Part shown: piece after piece, positions 50,102 to 51,390 of the stretch
Numbering within the stretch: position 1 is the stretch's first letter
Layout: each line of letters begins with the position of its first letter
Source of the DNA: JBCCCJ01 sp039029315
Lineage (GTDB): Bacteria; Bacteroidota; Bacteroidia; J057
Length of the DNA: 51,390 bases
Assembly: GCA_039029315.1 (NCBI GenBank)
Contig: JBCCGK010000084.1
Location: forward strand, 1-51,390
Reading direction: 5' to 3'
Made by a program: the position numbers and the translations under genes
Notes under the pieces: model-generated
What the model saw: the letters and a program-made list of their open reading frames with translations, nothing else
The model's database searches: none
What the model was told of the DNA's origin: nothing

Positions 50102-51112
50102 TTGGATCAAATTTTGACAAAATTCACGTACTTGGTTTTGTTGTTTTGCTTACTAGGCTTATTCTCAAAGTCTATAGGACAAACGACTCCTTATGAACCA
50201 CTTGTGATAGAAGATGCTCGTTGGAGGGTACAGTACCACTATGATCATTTAACAGATTCTGTCTGTTGTTGGCTCAGAGAGTTTTGGATACATGGAGACA
50301 CAATATTAGATGCAGTCAGAGTAGTCAGATATGAATTTGATGATAGTGCTTGTGTGCAAATCGTAGTAGACAGCATTGCTAACCAAGTGCCTTATAAGAT
50401 CTTGTGGCAACGTGATTTATTCATCACTTTTAATCCTGACAATCCCTACATTCCACTTCAATTTCCCAGAATCCACGGGTTTATTCGAGAAGACACTTCA
50501 AGTCGGATGGTGTTTTGTTACGATTGTTTGCCTAATTATACAGACTCTGCTGAAGAACTGTTATATGATTTTTCTATTGAATCTGGTATATGGTATGGCC
50601 TTCATTACCTTTCCATCGGTATTCTGGGATTCGAAATTGATACGATTTATTGGAGACAAAAGTATGGGAAGAGTAGAAAAACTTTTTTGACATCAAATAA
50701 TGATGTTGAATTATATGAAGGGATTGGATCAGACAGAGGCCTTTTAGAAGATATAGGCCTATTTCTTCATGGACCATACTTTAGCGATCCTACACTTGAA
50801 GATTATTGTATCGGCGATGATTCTACCTGTGGGGTATTTCCGTATATCATGGGTCTGCCTGAACAAATCGCTTCCGACAGTTGGGATATTTATCCCAATC
50901 CTGCAACAGAACAGATCCAAGTGATCATGCGTAGTTGGCAGGGAAGTCTGCATGACTTTCGTTTGGTGATTCGAGATCTAACAGGAAGAAAACTGATGAC
51001 CCAAACAATCCTGAACTCATCCTTTGAGATTGACTTACAAAACATTCCTTCAGGGATATATGTCTGTGAGCTCTTGTATAAGAATCACTTAGAAACTGTC
51101 CTGATTTATTGA
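50102..51112 (+). CDS. T9SS cargo protein of unknown function, non-ATG start
   Basis: About 336 residues. No ATG exists between an in-frame stop at 50081 and the signal peptide, so initiation must be at TTG, either 50102 or 50114; the latter gives MTKFTYLVLLFCLLGLF. The mature part (APYEPLV-like start, WRVQYHYDHLTDSVCCWL, IHGDTILDAVRVVRYEF, SSRMVFCYDC) resembles exported Bacteroidota proteins that report measured strings, with no known domain. It ends in a T9SS sorting domain (SWDIYPNPATEQIQV, DLTGRKLMTQ, IPSGIYVCELLYKNHLETV). The region is more A/T-rich than the rest of the window and lies beside an insertion sequence, so it may be acquired. Start confidence is low, gene confidence fair. Confidence 0.75.
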   Translation: MDQILTKFTYLVLLFCLLGLFSKSIGQTTPYEPLVIEDARWRVQYHYDHLTDSVCCWLREFWIHGDTILDAVRVVRYEFDDSACVQIVVDSIANQVPYKILWQRDLFITFNPDNPYIPLQFPRIHGFIREDTSSRMVFCYDCLPNYTDSAEELLYDFSIESGIWYGLHYLSIGILGFEIDTIYWRQKYGKSRKTFLTSNNDVELYEGIGSDRGLLEDIGLFLHGPYFSDPTLEDYCIGDDSTCGVFPYIMGLPEQIASDSWDIYPNPATEQIQVIMRSWQGSLHDFRLVIRDLTGRKLMTQTILNSSFEIDLQNIPSGIYVCELLYKNHLETVLIY

Positions 51113-51116
51113 TTGG

Positions 51117-51390
51117 TTATTTTGCTGATTGAAACATATTGGATTCATTGCTCGGGTTTTTTCTTGCCATTCTATTGAGAATCAGTTTAATCGTGGCCAG
51201 ATAGACCATCATTTCATGTGTGTTAGGGCTGTACTCATAATCTCTACTCAATCTTCTGTAAGATTCAAACCAAGCGAAGGTTCTTTCGACTACCCAACGC
51301 TTGGGCAAGACTTCAAACTGCTTTTGTTTGTCTGTTCTCACTACGATTTCCAGCACCCAACCCAAGGTCTTCTTGACCCACTTGATCAAT
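51117..51390 (-). mobile_element. IS5-family transposase, C-terminal part, cut by window edge
   Basis: Ninety residues read to the window edge without a start. RWVVERTFAWFESYRRLSRDYE and the following YLATIKLILNRMAR are the C-terminal E-containing DDE motif (Y-x2-R-x3-E region) of IS5-type transposases of the IS427/IS1031 kind. The TAA at 51117 is only 5 bases from the end of the T9SS cargo gene, so the element's left end must lie in or beside that gene. AGAAACTGTCCTG at 51091 loosely resembles the AGAGACTGTTTTG end of the palindromic repeats. The rest of the element is outside the window. Confidence 0.85.

Noticed and set aside
1..51390. tRNA, rRNA or riboswitch genes
   Set aside because: I looked for T-loop and D-loop patterns and conserved rRNA stretches and found none outside coding sequence; a covariance-model scan would be decisive.

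Overview
The window comes from a member of the Bacteroidota, probably a marine or freshwater Saprospiria-like organism. Three things support this. Several secreted proteins end in type IX secretion (T9SS) sorting domains of the YPNP...G-Y form. Families largely confined to this phylum are present (DUF2911, DUF6503-like, a NagB fused to a PIG-L deacetylase, PKD-rich surface proteins). Matches to the Bacteroidota -7 promoter element TAnnTTTG lie upstream of several genes, while strong Shine-Dalgarno sites are rare. No rRNA, tRNA or CRISPR array was seen.

Layout. 1-7.0 kb: a large palindromic repeat, two lipoproteins, an EstB/class-C type serine hydrolase followed by a decayed copy of the palindrome, a tandem pair of paralogous membrane proteins, and a DUF4349 membrane protein. 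7.4-20.2 kb: an esterase, then a minus-strand type II secretion (T2SS) operon read from 20.2 kb down to 8.4 kb. Its order is MORN-repeat leader protein, secretin GspD, GspL-like, GspM-like, an FN3-like lipoprotein, GspC/PilP-like, a GspK-position protein, GspI-like and GspJ-like pseudopilins, GspF, a major-pseudopilin-like GspG, a minimal prepilin peptidase, and GspE. 20.4-25.1 kb: a divergent effector-associated-domain/TIR protein, a lipoprotein, a cyclophilin, a double-DUF2911 protein, and a ClpX-like ATPase lacking the zinc-binding domain.

25.1-32.7 kb: a minus-strand cluster in which two paralogous PKD/T9SS surface proteins enclose an ECF sigma factor, a membrane protein that looks like an anti-sigma factor joined to a beta-barrel-like domain, and a PKD lipoprotein. 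32.9-37.5 kb: TrmN6-like methyltransferase, a metallo-beta-lactamase-fold hydrolase, and an M14 zinc carboxypeptidase. 37.5-41.7 kb: a tight three-gene minus-strand unit of a PepSY-like secreted protein, a small Cys-containing protein and a RecQ-like helicase with a long unfamiliar N-terminus. 42.1-49.9 kb: a DUF2911 protein and a probable peptidoglycan amino-sugar recycling cluster (DeoR regulator, NagB-PIG-L fusion, MurQ, thioredoxin-SPOR protein, and a divergent AmiE-like serine hydrolase that keeps a remnant of a GH3 enzyme). The right edge holds a T9SS cargo protein without an ATG start and the C-terminal part of an IS5-type transposase.

The most rewarding items are the orphan EAD-TIR protein, the T2SS operon with three non-standard members inside a T9SS organism, the sigma/anti-sigma/PKD cluster, the amino-sugar recycling cluster with its phased TGTTTTTG repeats, and the palindromic repeat family. 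All functional assignments rest on motif recognition by eye; no database search was run.
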